Source of the DNA: CAYVOX01 sp964453035
GTDB taxonomy: Bacteria; Chloroflexota; Anaerolineae; Anaerolineales; Anaerolineaceae
Assembly (NCBI GenBank): GCA_964453035.1
Contig: CAYVOX010000091.1
Location: 1 to 13,448 of the forward strand
Length of the DNA stretch: 13,448 bases
Direction of reading: 5' to 3'
Under the pieces are notes generated by a model. That model had not been told where the DNA came from, ran no database searches, and was given only the letters and a program-made list of their open reading frames with translations. The position numbers were made by a program, and so were the translations under genes. Positions 6,836-13,448 of the stretch are shown here, in pieces (position 1 is the stretch's first letter; each line of letters starts with the position of its first letter).

Positions 6836-7200
6836 ACTTCTTTCTCCAGATTCCAGTCACCTGTTTTAATTTGATTGATTTGCCCGTGAATGAGACGGGT
6901 AAGAATCTGAGCGCGCTGTCTATCGGCGATCGATTCCAGCAGCTGCGATGATTTTTCAAAGTAATCCAGCGCTTTAGAGGTAGAACCGGCAGCTTTGAGC
7001 ACCAGCGCCAGGCCGAAATGGGCATCAATGTTTTCTGGTTGGTTTTCTAGCGCAGTGGTGAAATCTTTCTCAGCGAGGTCGAGCTTCTTCCGGGAATAAT
7101 ACAACCAGCCTCTCTGGATGAATTCCTCAGGAGTCTGGGGGGTCATTTCTTCCGGTTGAAGGGTGGTGGATTTATCTGGTTGAGACTTTTTCTTTGCCAT
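6817..7200 (-). CDS. Small TPR-repeat protein
   Basis: A 127-residue protein with a lysine-rich, probably disordered start (1-20) and about two tetratricopeptide repeats (about 24-57 and 58-91). The repeat pattern is clear in GWLYYSRKKLDLAEKDFTTA and in AHFGLALVLKAAGSTSKALDYF, with helix-packing residues at the expected spots. It lacks a signal peptide and membrane segments, so it is likely cytoplasmic. TPR proteins of this kind hold partner proteins; the partner is not stated by sequence. The gene sits 16 nt downstream of the BchI-like AAA gene and its stop overlaps the UroD-like start, so it is translated with both. A physical link to the AAA protein is a reasonable guess only. The ATG at 7198-7200 has AAGGA upstream. 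Confidence 0.75.
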   Translation of the reverse strand: MAKKKSQPDKSTTLQPEEMTPQTPEEFIQRGWLYYSRKKLDLAEKDFTTALENQPENIDAHFGLALVLKAAGSTSKALDYFEKSSQLLESIADRQRAQILTRLIHGQINQIKTGDWNLEKEVWQSVH

Positions 7201-7216
7201 CGTTTTTCCTTACCTT

Positions 7217-8395
7217 TCAATCATGAATATCGTTCAGGCTTTTATTAATCAATAGATCCTCTTGAGAGCAATCCTCAAAAAACTTATCAGCAAATGGTGA
7301 TTGGCGCAGGCGAATAACCATTGGCGCTATATACTTTATATCATCTAATTCTACACGAAAACGGCCATCCACGGCAGCCAATGCAAGGGAACCTTGAAGT
7401 AGTGCAATCTGTGCTCTAAGTGAGGCGACTTTTTGAGCCTGGAGAAGATGCACTGCCTGACGCATAATTTTTTCAGGAATTTCCACGGAAGGTAATCTAT
7501 CCCGCGCGGCCTGTACCTCTTTACGGGCTGTCTCAGTGGCCTCGAAAAATTGACCAACGAAAGCGGATGGATTTTTCTGGAATGCAACGGCGCGCTGATA
7601 GGCTTCTATGCGTTGCGCTTCGGAATCCAGACCTTTCACCAGAACGCGTAAGCCAAATTGGCTGAGAAGCTCCGGATTTAACGGCCCTGCCTGGGGATCC
7701 ATCGAGGCGATAACTGAAATTCTGGATTTATAGGAGGTGCTAAGCGTTCCTCGACGGATGTTGTAAACACCTGTTGAGGCTGCGTTTAAGATGGTGCGGG
7801 TGATGTTTTGGTTGACAAGGTTGATATCTTTAATAAAGAGGAAATTTTGATCAGCCTGGGATAATAAGCTACGCTTTGTCGGCAAGTTATTGGAAGGGAA
7901 ATTGGGATCTTCAGCCTGACCAAAAATATCCTCAAAACTGGGATTTTGGGGCAGCTCAATGAGGTGAGCTGGCTCGATATGGGTCAGTGAAAGACCTTCC
8001 CCATATTTGCGGGCGCATTCCGGGCAAACGGCATCCATCCCACCAGTTTCAATGTCTTCAGGCAGGCATCCGTAGTGACAGGTGCTGGCCCGGTGAACCG
8101 GCATCAGGCTGGCCAGGCTGCGCACCGCGGTGGATTTACCTGTGCCCTGAGGACCAATGAGAAGGATCCCTCCGATTAGGGGATTGACCAGGATGAGTAA
8201 AAGGGCAGTGCGCATCTCCTGTTGGCCGACCAGCGCCATGAAAGGAAAAAGCGAACCACCGGAAGATTCCGAGGTTTCAAACTGCGTGGAGAGATTGAGG
8301 CTGCGACCGGTGATTAAATCAACCAATTCGCGGAGCGAATAAGCTGATGCCGGGTCAGATTCATTTACGGGATTGGATTGGGAAGGAGGTTCCAT
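7217..8395 (-). CDS. Magnesium-chelatase subunit I-like AAA protein with altered active site
   Basis: A 392-residue AAA+ protein related to BchI/ChlI. The family opening is plain: FPFMALVGQQEMRTALLL (50-67) and NPLIGGILLIGPQGTGKST (71-89), with Walker A Gly81-Ser88 and Lys87 intact. A four-cysteine cluster follows (CHYGC 106-110 and CPEC 124-127), a likely zinc site seen in some BchI-like proteins. The Walker B region, usually LYIDEVNLL, reads LFIKDINLV (186-194), so the metal-binding Asp is Lys and the catalytic Glu is Asp. VIASMDP (228-234) fits sensor 1, but the arginine-finger motif LRPQLLDRF reads LNPELLSQF (239-247) with both Arg residues gone. It may bind ATP yet hydrolyse poorly. No BchD/BchH partner or VWA protein is in the window; nearest partners are a TPR protein and GtrA. 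It is not convincing as a true Mg-chelatase subunit. Confidence 0.85.
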   Translation of the reverse strand: MEPPSQSNPVNESDPASAYSLRELVDLITGRSLNLSTQFETSESSGGSLFPFMALVGQQEMRTALLLILVNPLIGGILLIGPQGTGKSTAVRSLASLMPVHRASTCHYGCLPEDIETGGMDAVCPECARKYGEGLSLTHIEPAHLIELPQNPSFEDIFGQAEDPNFPSNNLPTKRSLLSQADQNFLFIKDINLVNQNITRTILNAASTGVYNIRRGTLSTSYKSRISVIASMDPQAGPLNPELLSQFGLRVLVKGLDSEAQRIEAYQRAVAFQKNPSAFVGQFFEATETARKEVQAARDRLPSVEIPEKIMRQAVHLLQAQKVASLRAQIALLQGSLALAAVDGRFRVELDDIKYIAPMVIRLRQSPFADKFFEDCSQEDLLINKSLNDIHD

Positions 8396-8403
8396 CTCCC
8401 CAC

Positions 8404-8856
8404 CTATTTAACATCGTTGAATGTCCAGTAACGGTTGATGAAGAAGTTCCAGAAAAGGATGACGATAATCACAGTTCCAAGAGCCAGGTTATGCCCGACA
8501 ACAACTGGCGAAATAACCGTTTCCGGGATAAACTGGGCGCTGAGCCAGATGAGGGATTGCTCGAGCCAATCAAATATCAAGGTGCGAACCGCCAGGCCAG
8601 CCACGCTGACCACGACAAACTGGAATAGTTGGCGAGAAAGTGGTTTTTGCCGAGAATCCGGGTAGGTCCAATAGCGGTTCCAGATAAAGTTGCTGATGAC
8701 TGCCAGCGAAAAAGAGATTCCCTGGGAAAGCAGGACGGGGAGATTTAAGATATGGGCAAAGAGGTTAAAAAAGCCGATATCAATAACTGCGCCAATTGTC
8801 CCGACAACGGCGAATCTAAAAAAGCGGTTGCGTTCTTTGCTGTCGCGTAAAATCAT
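8404..8856 (-). CDS. GtrA-like polyprenyl-linked sugar membrane protein
   Basis: A 150-residue protein with four predicted membrane helices (about 14-34, 41-60, 77-96, 120-140). It shows the internal duplication typical of the GtrA family: NFIWNRYWTY (56-65) after helix 2 and NFFINRYWTF (137-146) after helix 4. GtrA-family members are thought to move or present undecaprenyl-phosphate-linked sugars across the cytoplasmic membrane for decoration of surface glycans. The start ATG overlaps the stop of the UDP-glucuronate decarboxylase gene by 4 nt (ATGA), so the two are translationally coupled, which points to the same envelope-sugar pathway. No glycosyltransferase of the usual GtrB type is next to it in the window. 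Confidence 0.88.
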   Translation of the reverse strand: MILRDSKERNRFFRFAVVGTIGAVIDIGFFNLFAHILNLPVLLSQGISFSLAVISNFIWNRYWTYPDSRQKPLSRQLFQFVVVSVAGLAVRTLIFDWLEQSLIWLSAQFIPETVISPVVVGHNLALGTVIIVILFWNFFINRYWTFNDVK

Positions 8857-9812
8857 TGAATGCCCATTTTCTCCTGAAAGAATGGAATGGTCAGCTTAAG
8901 ACCTTCATCCAGTGAGATTTCGGGCTGCCAGTTCAGGATTTTCTTTGCCCGGCTAATATCCGGCTGGCGCCGCTGAGGGTCATCGCCAAGACGCTGCTCA
9001 ACTTTTTTGATGATCCCGGCAGGATTGCCCACGATGCGGTTAATGGTCTGAGCAAACTCCATGATGGAGATTTCCTGTGGGTTGCCAATGTTGACCGGGT
9101 CATGCTCGTCTGAGAGCAGCAGGCGATAGATGCCTTCAATCAGGTCGCTGACGTAACAAAACGAGCGGGTTTGTTCGCCTTCCCCGTAAATGGTCAGCGG
9201 TTCGTGCCGCAGGGCTTGCTGGATGAAATTGGGCACGACGCGACCATCATCCAGGCGCATGCGAGGGCCATAGGTGTTGAAAATGCGAACGATGCGCGTA
9301 TCAATGTTGTGATAGCGGTGGTAAGCCATGGTCAAGGCTTCGGCAAAGCGTTTGGCTTCGTCGTAAACCGAACGAACGCCGATGGGATCGACATGCCCCC
9401 AGTAGTCCTCGGTCTGAGGGTGAACGAGCGGGTCGCCATAGATTTCACTGGTAGAGGCGAGCAAGAACCTGGCCTGGTGCGCCCGGGCAACGCCAAGCAT
9501 ATTGTGGGTGCCGAGAGCGCCGGCTTTCATGGTTTGAATGGGCAGGTTCGTGTATCCATACGGAGATAGTGGGTTGGGGCTGGCAGGAGAAGCAAAGTGC
9601 ATGACGGCATCAACCTTGCCAGGGACAAAGATGAAGTTGGAGACGTCATGCCGGATGAAGTGAAAATTGGGATTACCAGCCAGGTGCGCCAGGTTTTCCT
9701 GGCTGCCTGTGACGAAATTATCAATTCCGATGACCTGGTGGCCTTCGTTAATCAATCGTTCGCAAAGGTGAGACCCTAAAAAGCCTGCAGCTCCTGAAAT
9801 TAATACTTTCAA
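8853..9812 (-). CDS. uxs: UDP-glucuronate decarboxylase (UDP-xylose synthase), SDR family
   Basis: A 319-residue extended SDR enzyme. The NAD-binding loop GAAGFLG (7-13), a catalytic Ser/Thr region STSEIYGDP (120-128) and the YDEAK pair (Tyr150, Lys154) are all present. The specific pattern HFASPASP (72-79), HPQTEDYWG (131-139) and PIGVRSVYDEAKRFAE (143-158) separates UDP-glucuronate decarboxylases from GalE or dTDP-glucose dehydratases; family members normally have YDEGK, here Ala replaces Gly. QTRSFCYVSDLI supplies the substrate-binding Arg. The expected reaction is UDP-glucuronate to UDP-xylose plus CO2 in the cytoplasm. The start codon is TTG (9810-9812), well supported by GGAGG 5 nt upstream on the minus strand. 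The stop overlaps the GtrA start. A UDP-glucose dehydrogenase to supply substrate is not in the window. Confidence 0.9.
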   Translation of the reverse strand: MKVLISGAAGFLGSHLCERLINEGHQVIGIDNFVTGSQENLAHLAGNPNFHFIRHDVSNFIFVPGKVDAVMHFASPASPNPLSPYGYTNLPIQTMKAGALGTHNMLGVARAHQARFLLASTSEIYGDPLVHPQTEDYWGHVDPIGVRSVYDEAKRFAEALTMAYHRYHNIDTRIVRIFNTYGPRMRLDDGRVVPNFIQQALRHEPLTIYGEGEQTRSFCYVSDLIEGIYRLLLSDEHDPVNIGNPQEISIMEFAQTINRIVGNPAGIIKKVEQRLGDDPQRRQPDISRAKKILNWQPEISLDEGLKLTIPFFQEKMGIQ

Positions 9813-9827
9813 AATATCCTCCGAAAA

Positions 9828-11459
9828 TTATTTCCAATCAATCCGGCTGATGAGTCCGTCGCCGGTTATTTGTTGGGATTGAGCTGTCGTCGGGTTGATG
9901 AACCACAGATTTCCCTGATAGATGAGCGCAATGCGTTTGCTGCCCTCGGTGAATTGAGGTGACCATACCACTCTTTGAGGTTCCATGCCGGCTGCACCAT
10001 CTGCCGGGAAAACGATATGCCGGTTTGAGCCATCCCGATCGATGATTGCCAGTTGATAGCGGCTTGTGTCACTTTGCCTCGGAAAAATGGATTTTAGGAA
10101 GGCAACCTCATACCCTTTTTCAGATTTGGATGATGAAGTAACCGGGTAGGTAAAAATTCCGCTTTCCGGAACCAGGGAGGTCATCAAACCGGATGAGACG
10201 CTGATGGCGGTCAAATCAAACAAAGGTGATGCTTCGTCAGAAACCAGGCCGTTTTGAAAAACATGGTTCACGGTGTAAAGGAATTTCCCATCTGGTGACC
10301 AGGAAACGCCAGGGATCCAGGCCCAATCGGCGCGAGTCTGGTAGGGGAGGAGAGTAACCAATCGCGTCAGCGATTTCTTTTCAAAATTAACCAATCCTAT
10401 AGAATCGGACTGGGCGTAGGCCATTTGTTTGCCATTGGATGACCAGAAATACTGGGTGCCCCACCAACCATAAAAACCGCCGGAATTTGAGGTGATGATT
10501 TCTTCGCGCTTACCAACCACCCCGGTTGGGGTGATGATGAGCGAAAAAAGATCGTTGTTGGCCTGCCAGCCCGGTGGCGTGGAGCGAGGTTCGACAGTGG
10601 AATAGTAAATCGAATACGTTCCGACGGGAGACCAATCGGCAAAATGGATGACGTTGCTGGTCTTGAGGTCGATGGGTTTAGGGTTTTCATCTGCGGCGCT
10701 GATGATCCACAGATTGTTAATTTCCTGGTCGGCTGGTTTTGAGGATTTCCGCGAGTAGAGAAGCCATTTACCGTCCGGGGATAATGAAAATACGCGCCCG
10801 TCCAGGTCGCCGGTGGAGACTAAGGAACGTCTTTCGCCGGTGGTACGGTGCATAATCCAGGCATTCCCCGCTGTGAGGTAAGCCAGCTTGCCCGGAATGG
10901 CTACTGCAGAAAATGGAGTTTGAACGCCAACCATGATGATTTCAGGTTTTGGCTCCTGGATGGTGGTGCGTTTTACTTCTGAGCGAGAGCGCTCTACGTC
11001 GTCCTCAACCAACCGGCGGTAGGTCACCTGCTGAGTGCCATTCACGCCTGGCTGGACTAAAACAGTCTGTCCAACGGGGAGCGATTCGTTTCGCACCTTT
11101 TGTTGTTCGAAGGGAATGGTGACCTCTTCAATTTCAAAGCTTTCGCGAATACGGATCACAGTTATCTTGATGGGAGATGTGATCAGGGTATAAGCCGGGG
11201 GATCGATGCGGTCGAGGTTGTTTAATTGAACGCTTGAGATATCCACAGCCTGTTGCACGGTGCTGCCAGCCGGAACGTCAACCATCAGGAATTTCCCATC
11301 AACGGCGATGGAACATGTCACTAATCCCTGTACGGGCGTGTTGGTTTGACACGCGGAGAGGATTATTAACAGAAGGAACAGCAGAAAGGCGAGAATCGGA
11401 TGATGAATTCGCGGAAGGAATTGGTTGAAAGGTGAAGTGGATGTCTCGAAGGTCATCAT
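9828..11459 (-). CDS. Lipoprotein with DUF348 and G5 domains and a TolB-like (PD40) propeller
   Basis: A 543-residue exported protein. The N-terminus has a long hydrophobic segment (21-36) ending in a lipobox, LSAC, with lipidation Cys37. Next comes a DUF348-like domain (about 46-90: VDGKFLMVDVPAGSTVQQAV) and a G5 domain (about 98-178: EVTIPFEQQKVRNESLPVGQ, PGVNGTQQVTYRRLVEDD, EIIMVG), the pair known from YabE and RpfB cell-wall proteins. The rest (about 185-543) is a beta-propeller of PD40/TolB-like repeats, seen as SLSPDGKWLLYS, FADWSPVGTYSIYYS, SSNGKQMAYA, VSWSPDGKFLYTV and VVWSPQ...IALIYQ. It should sit on the outer face of the membrane and bind wall polymer or protein partners. No catalytic residues are evident. 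Two ATGs in a row (11459, 11456) are possible starts with a weak ribosome site. The stop is 15 nt before the decarboxylase gene. Confidence 0.85.
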   Translation of the reverse strand: MMTFETSTSPFNQFLPRIHHPILAFLLFLLLIILSACQTNTPVQGLVTCSIAVDGKFLMVDVPAGSTVQQAVDISSVQLNNLDRIDPPAYTLITSPIKITVIRIRESFEIEEVTIPFEQQKVRNESLPVGQTVLVQPGVNGTQQVTYRRLVEDDVERSRSEVKRTTIQEPKPEIIMVGVQTPFSAVAIPGKLAYLTAGNAWIMHRTTGERRSLVSTGDLDGRVFSLSPDGKWLLYSRKSSKPADQEINNLWIISAADENPKPIDLKTSNVIHFADWSPVGTYSIYYSTVEPRSTPPGWQANNDLFSLIITPTGVVGKREEIITSNSGGFYGWWGTQYFWSSNGKQMAYAQSDSIGLVNFEKKSLTRLVTLLPYQTRADWAWIPGVSWSPDGKFLYTVNHVFQNGLVSDEASPLFDLTAISVSSGLMTSLVPESGIFTYPVTSSSKSEKGYEVAFLKSIFPRQSDTSRYQLAIIDRDGSNRHIVFPADGAAGMEPQRVVWSPQFTEGSKRIALIYQGNLWFINPTTAQSQQITGDGLISRIDWK

Positions 11460-11529
11460 CCGGGTCCATCTGCATATTTTTACAAGTTACCGGCTAAATT
11501 CGGTTATAATCGTTGCTGCGGAGGAGGAA

Positions 11530-12081
11530 TCACTTTTTCTTCATTGTGATGGTGAGGGTTCCGGTGGCGAGGGTTATCTTTTCAAGCTGGTAGCCAGTTG
11601 TGTTCTTGGCTAACGCCTTAGCCACTTCTTTATCCAGTTGCTCGGTCAAGGTATTCAGGATGAATGATGGCACTGGAACGGGACCAAACTCAGCCGCGAC
11701 GATGCTGAACTTAGGCGCCTGGTTAACCACAGAAACATCCAGAATGATGCGACCGTCTACTTCGACTGCTTCGCCCAGGTAAGTTCCGTAGATATGGATC
11801 TGATTGGTTTCGAAATAAACCAGCGGATTGCGCAAATACTTTGAAAACTCGGGCGTCATGTTGTAGGTGATGTAAGACGAAACCTGTGTCTCAGTGAGTA
11901 CCACTGAAACGAAGCCTGTCTGAAGGTCAAGCTGGGCTTTGGTCAGAGCCTGTTCAAAGGCTTTTGATTCAGCCTGGGAAATCGCTAATGTGCGAGGAGG
12001 TTTTGGCCCTCCGGAAATTTGACAGGCGAGTGATGCAACAATGAAAATGAGGATAATGGTGATAACGCCAAATCTTTTCAT
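11530..12081 (-). CDS. Small lipoprotein of unknown function
   Basis: A 183-residue protein with a clear lipoprotein signal: Lys-Arg, a hydrophobic core (5-16) and lipobox SLAC with Cys20. The mature part of about 160 residues is predicted soluble, rich in beta-strand pattern, with LTETQVSSYITYNM (about 62-75), QIHIYGTYLG and AEFGPVPVPSFILN. This alternation of a short TE...SYI helix, strands and a conserved-looking PVPVPSFI resembles extracytoplasmic lipid-binding-type proteins such as YpmS or DUF2993/LmeA, but I do not recognise the family with certainty. AAGGAG 5 nt before the ATG fixes the start. It is the first gene of the minus-strand run, 70 nt upstream of the propeller lipoprotein. 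Confidence 0.75.
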   Translation of the reverse strand: MKRFGVITIILIFIVASLACQISGGPKPPRTLAISQAESKAFEQALTKAQLDLQTGFVSVVLTETQVSSYITYNMTPEFSKYLRNPLVYFETNQIHIYGTYLGEAVEVDGRIILDVSVVNQAPKFSIVAAEFGPVPVPSFILNTLTEQLDKEVAKALAKNTTGYQLEKITLATGTLTITMKKK

Positions 12082-12128
12082 CAGATCTCCTTATGCTCAC
12101 CCAAATTAATTTGAATGGAGCCTGACTT

Positions 12129-12134
12129 ATTATA
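12129..12134 (-). promoter_or_regulatory. Possible -10 box for the minus-strand run
   Basis: In the 55-nt divergent gap between the small lipoprotein and scpB, the minus strand reads TATAAT at 12134-12129, a perfect -10 consensus, about 48 nt before the lipoprotein ATG. The place for a -35 box (about 12152-12157) reads CTGGGG on the minus strand, which is not a match. The call therefore rests on the -10 alone and on position. Confidence 0.35.
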
Positions 12135-12136
12135 GC

Positions 12137-12715
12137 ATGAGTGATCAGCCCCCCCAGAAAACCGGAAGTGAATTAATCGCCTCGCTCGAGGCAATTTTGT
12201 TTGTGGCAGCGATACCTGTAACTGTGAACCAGTTAGCCGAGGCGCTTACCCAACCGGCTGAAGACATCCAATCTGGCTTGCAGGAACTCTCCGAAAAATA
12301 TGCATTATCTGGCGGGCTCAGTCTGCAATGGCACGCCGGAAGGGTGCAATTGACTACTTCTCCGCACCTGGCAGCGATTGTTGAGAAATATTTAGGTTTA
12401 GAAGCCACCTCGCGGTTAAGCCGGGCAGCGCTTGAAACGCTCTCTATTGTTGCCTACCGACAGCCAATCACGCGCCCGGCGATAGATGCCATTCGTGGGG
12501 TGAGCAGTGACGGTGTATTGAAGAGCTTGCTCAGTAAAGGGTTGCTTCAGGAGGCCGGACGGGCAGAAGGACCTGGAAGACCCATTCTTTACGAAACTAC
12601 GCCAGAATTTCTTCAGCATTTTGGTTTGAGTTCTATTGAGGAGATGCCACCTTTTGAAATTCAGACCGCTGAACTTGAGACTGAAGAACAAAAAAACGGC
12701 TTGTTGAAGGATTAA
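12137..12715 (+). CDS. scpB: Segregation and condensation protein B
   Basis: A 192-residue ScpB, the winged-helix kleisin partner of the SMC-ScpA complex that compacts and separates chromosomes. Family features in order are LIASLEAILFVAAIPVTVNQ (13-32, first winged helix), YRQPITRPAIDAIRGVSSDG (about 110-130, the most conserved ScpB segment), and LLSKGLLQEAGRAEGPGRPILYETT (second winged helix with its wing). A short acidic tail ends the protein. The ATG at 12137 has no Shine-Dalgarno; an AT-rich TTATTATAG box lies immediately upstream, so the message may be leaderless or nearly so. scpA, usually just upstream, is absent: the upstream gene is divergent. The downstream pseudouridine synthase starts 5 nt after the stop, the common scpB-rluB pairing. 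Confidence 0.93.
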   Translation: MSDQPPQKTGSELIASLEAILFVAAIPVTVNQLAEALTQPAEDIQSGLQELSEKYALSGGLSLQWHAGRVQLTTSPHLAAIVEKYLGLEATSRLSRAALETLSIVAYRQPITRPAIDAIRGVSSDGVLKSLLSKGLLQEAGRAEGPGRPILYETTPEFLQHFGLSSIEEMPPFEIQTAELETEEQKNGLLKD

Positions 12716-12720
12716 TCATC

Positions 12721-13448
12721 ATGGAAGAACGCGTACAGAAAATATTGGCTCGCGCAGGGTTCGGCTCACGTCGATCTTGCGAAGAAATCATTGAAAATGG
12801 GCGGGTGAGAATCAATGGAAAACCGGCTATTTTGGGCAGCAAGGCTGACCAGCAAAAGGATGCCATCACGGTTGATGGGCGTCCGCTGCCAAGGCTTTAT
12901 GAGAGCCTGTATATCATGCTAAACAAACCTACGGGAGTGCTTTCGGATATTGACCCGAATGACCCGAGGCCAAGCGTACACAGCCTGGTCAATCTTCCAG
13001 GTCACCTTTTTGCAGTTGGGCGGCTGGATTTCAACAGCGAGGGCTTGATTTTGATGACGAATGACGGCGAGCTGGCCAACCGCCTGACGCATCCCCGCTA
13101 CGGGCACGAGAAAGAATACCGGGTGCTGGTGGCTCAACGACCAGATGATGAACAGCTTCAGACCTGGCGGCGTGGGGTGGTGCTGGAGGATGGGTATCGA
13201 ACGGCGCCTGCCAGGGTGATGTTGGAAGGCGCAGCAGGGAAAGGGACATGGTTGAGGGTGGTGCTGCGCGAAGGCCGCAAGCGCCAGATCCGCGAGGTGG
13301 GCGCGCGGATTGGTTTACCGGTGCAACGCATCATTCGTGTTCGGATAGGCACGCTTCAACTTGGCGACCTGAAACCGGGTGAATGGCGCAAGCTTTCACC
13401 TGAAGAAGTGAGGAAGTTGAAGGCTTCCGTTCAGAATAAAATGAAGTA
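12721..13448 (+). CDS. rluB: RsuA/RluB-family rRNA pseudouridine synthase, 3' end at window edge
   Basis: The frame runs from ATG 12721 to the last base without a stop; 242 codons are visible and the final two bases, TA, may begin the stop codon, so the protein is nearly or fully complete. It has an N-terminal S4 RNA-binding domain (2-60: RVQKILARAGFGSRRSCEEI, ENGRVRINGKPA), the domain-joining YIMLNKPTGVL (64-74) and the catalytic loop GRLDFNSEGL (100-109) with nucleophile Asp103. The end has EGRKRQIREV, typical of the RsuA/RluB/RluE/RluF group. It should isomerise a uridine in rRNA. Position next to scpB favours RluB (23S, around position 2605) over RsuA (16S, 516), but sequence alone does not separate them here. 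AAGGA lies about 9 nt upstream of the start. Confidence 0.9.
   Translation, partial: MEERVQKILARAGFGSRRSCEEIIENGRVRINGKPAILGSKADQQKDAITVDGRPLPRLYESLYIMLNKPTGVLSDIDPNDPRPSVHSLVNLPGHLFAVGRLDFNSEGLILMTNDGELANRLTHPRYGHEKEYRVLVAQRPDDEQLQTWRRGVVLEDGYRTAPARVMLEGAAGKGTWLRVVLREGRKRQIREVGARIGLPVQRIIRVRIGTLQLGDLKPGEWRKLSPEEVRKLKASVQNKMK

Noticed and set aside
7217..8395. Assignment as a true magnesium-chelatase subunit for bacteriochlorophyll synthesis
   Set aside because: Walker B and arginine-finger residues are changed, and no BchD, BchH or other pigment gene is in the window; the UroD-like neighbour lacks HemE residues and does not support a tetrapyrrole cluster.
9171..9569. 132-residue plus-strand open frame
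   Set aside because: It is antisense to the strongly supported UDP-glucuronate decarboxylase gene and resembles no protein; a codon-bias shadow.
10513..10533. Two overlapping 6-bp hairpins (CCAACC/GGTTGG and CACCCC/GGGGTG)
   Set aside because: They lie within the coding part of the propeller lipoprotein, are short and have no T-run; chance pairing in a GC-rich stretch is enough.
11479..11510. Plus-strand TTTACA and TATAAT as a promoter in the 70-nt gap between the two lipoproteins
   Set aside because: The spacer is 20 nt and transcription would run antisense to the small lipoprotein with no gene to serve. The minus-strand TATAAC at the same place also lacks a -35 match.
1..13448. Defence system, CRISPR array, transposon, prophage or tRNA
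   Set aside because: No repeated spacer pattern, transposase, integrase, terminal repeats or tRNA-like fold was seen, and most genes match housekeeping or envelope families.

Overview
The window reads as an ordinary, gene-dense piece of bacterial chromosome with roughly balanced GC. It has no rRNA, tRNA, CRISPR array, transposase or phage gene that I can see. I infer an anaerobic-type member of Chloroflexota (Anaerolineae-like). The reasons are a phosphofructokinase with pyrophosphate-type residues, a fused two-ATPase ECF transporter gene, short lipoproteins with classical lipoboxes, UroD-like and BchI-like paralogues, and a mixture of ATG, GTG and TTG starts. This placement rests on gene style only and is not proven by any marker here.

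Left part, + strand (1-4681). The tail of a NarL-type sensor histidine kinase is followed by a 6-phosphofructokinase. Then comes a 46-nt two-tier hairpin, a Nudix hydrolase, and an ECF transporter pair: a fused EcfA1-EcfA2 ATPase whose stop overlaps the EcfT membrane gene by 4 nt.

Middle, - strand (12081 down to 4689). Nine genes run in the same direction with gaps of 0-70 nt and several 4-19 nt overlaps. In transcription order they are: a small lipoprotein; a lipoprotein with YabE/RpfB-like DUF348 and G5 domains plus a TolB-like propeller; a UDP-glucuronate decarboxylase; a GtrA membrane protein; a BchI-like AAA protein with an altered active site; a TPR protein; a UroD-family protein; an RsmD-type rRNA methyltransferase with an altered catalytic motif; and an ECF S-component. 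The last gene converges on ecfT, with a probable intrinsic terminator between them. A complete A-A-T-S transporter is therefore encoded by two convergent transcripts.

Right part, + strand (12137 to the end). scpB (chromosome segregation/condensin partner) is followed 5 nt later by an RsuA/RluB-type pseudouridine synthase that reaches the window edge. No scpA lies beside scpB.

Functional themes are vitamin or micronutrient uptake (ECF), sugar-nucleotide and polyprenyl-linked envelope sugar chemistry (UXS, GtrA), envelope lipoproteins, ribosome modification (RsmD, RluB) and central glycolysis. No defence system or selfish element was found. The most interesting points are the BchI-like AAA protein lacking the usual Walker B acid and arginine finger, the RsmD homologue with APPQY in place of the usual (D/N)PPY motif, and the domain mix of the propeller lipoprotein.
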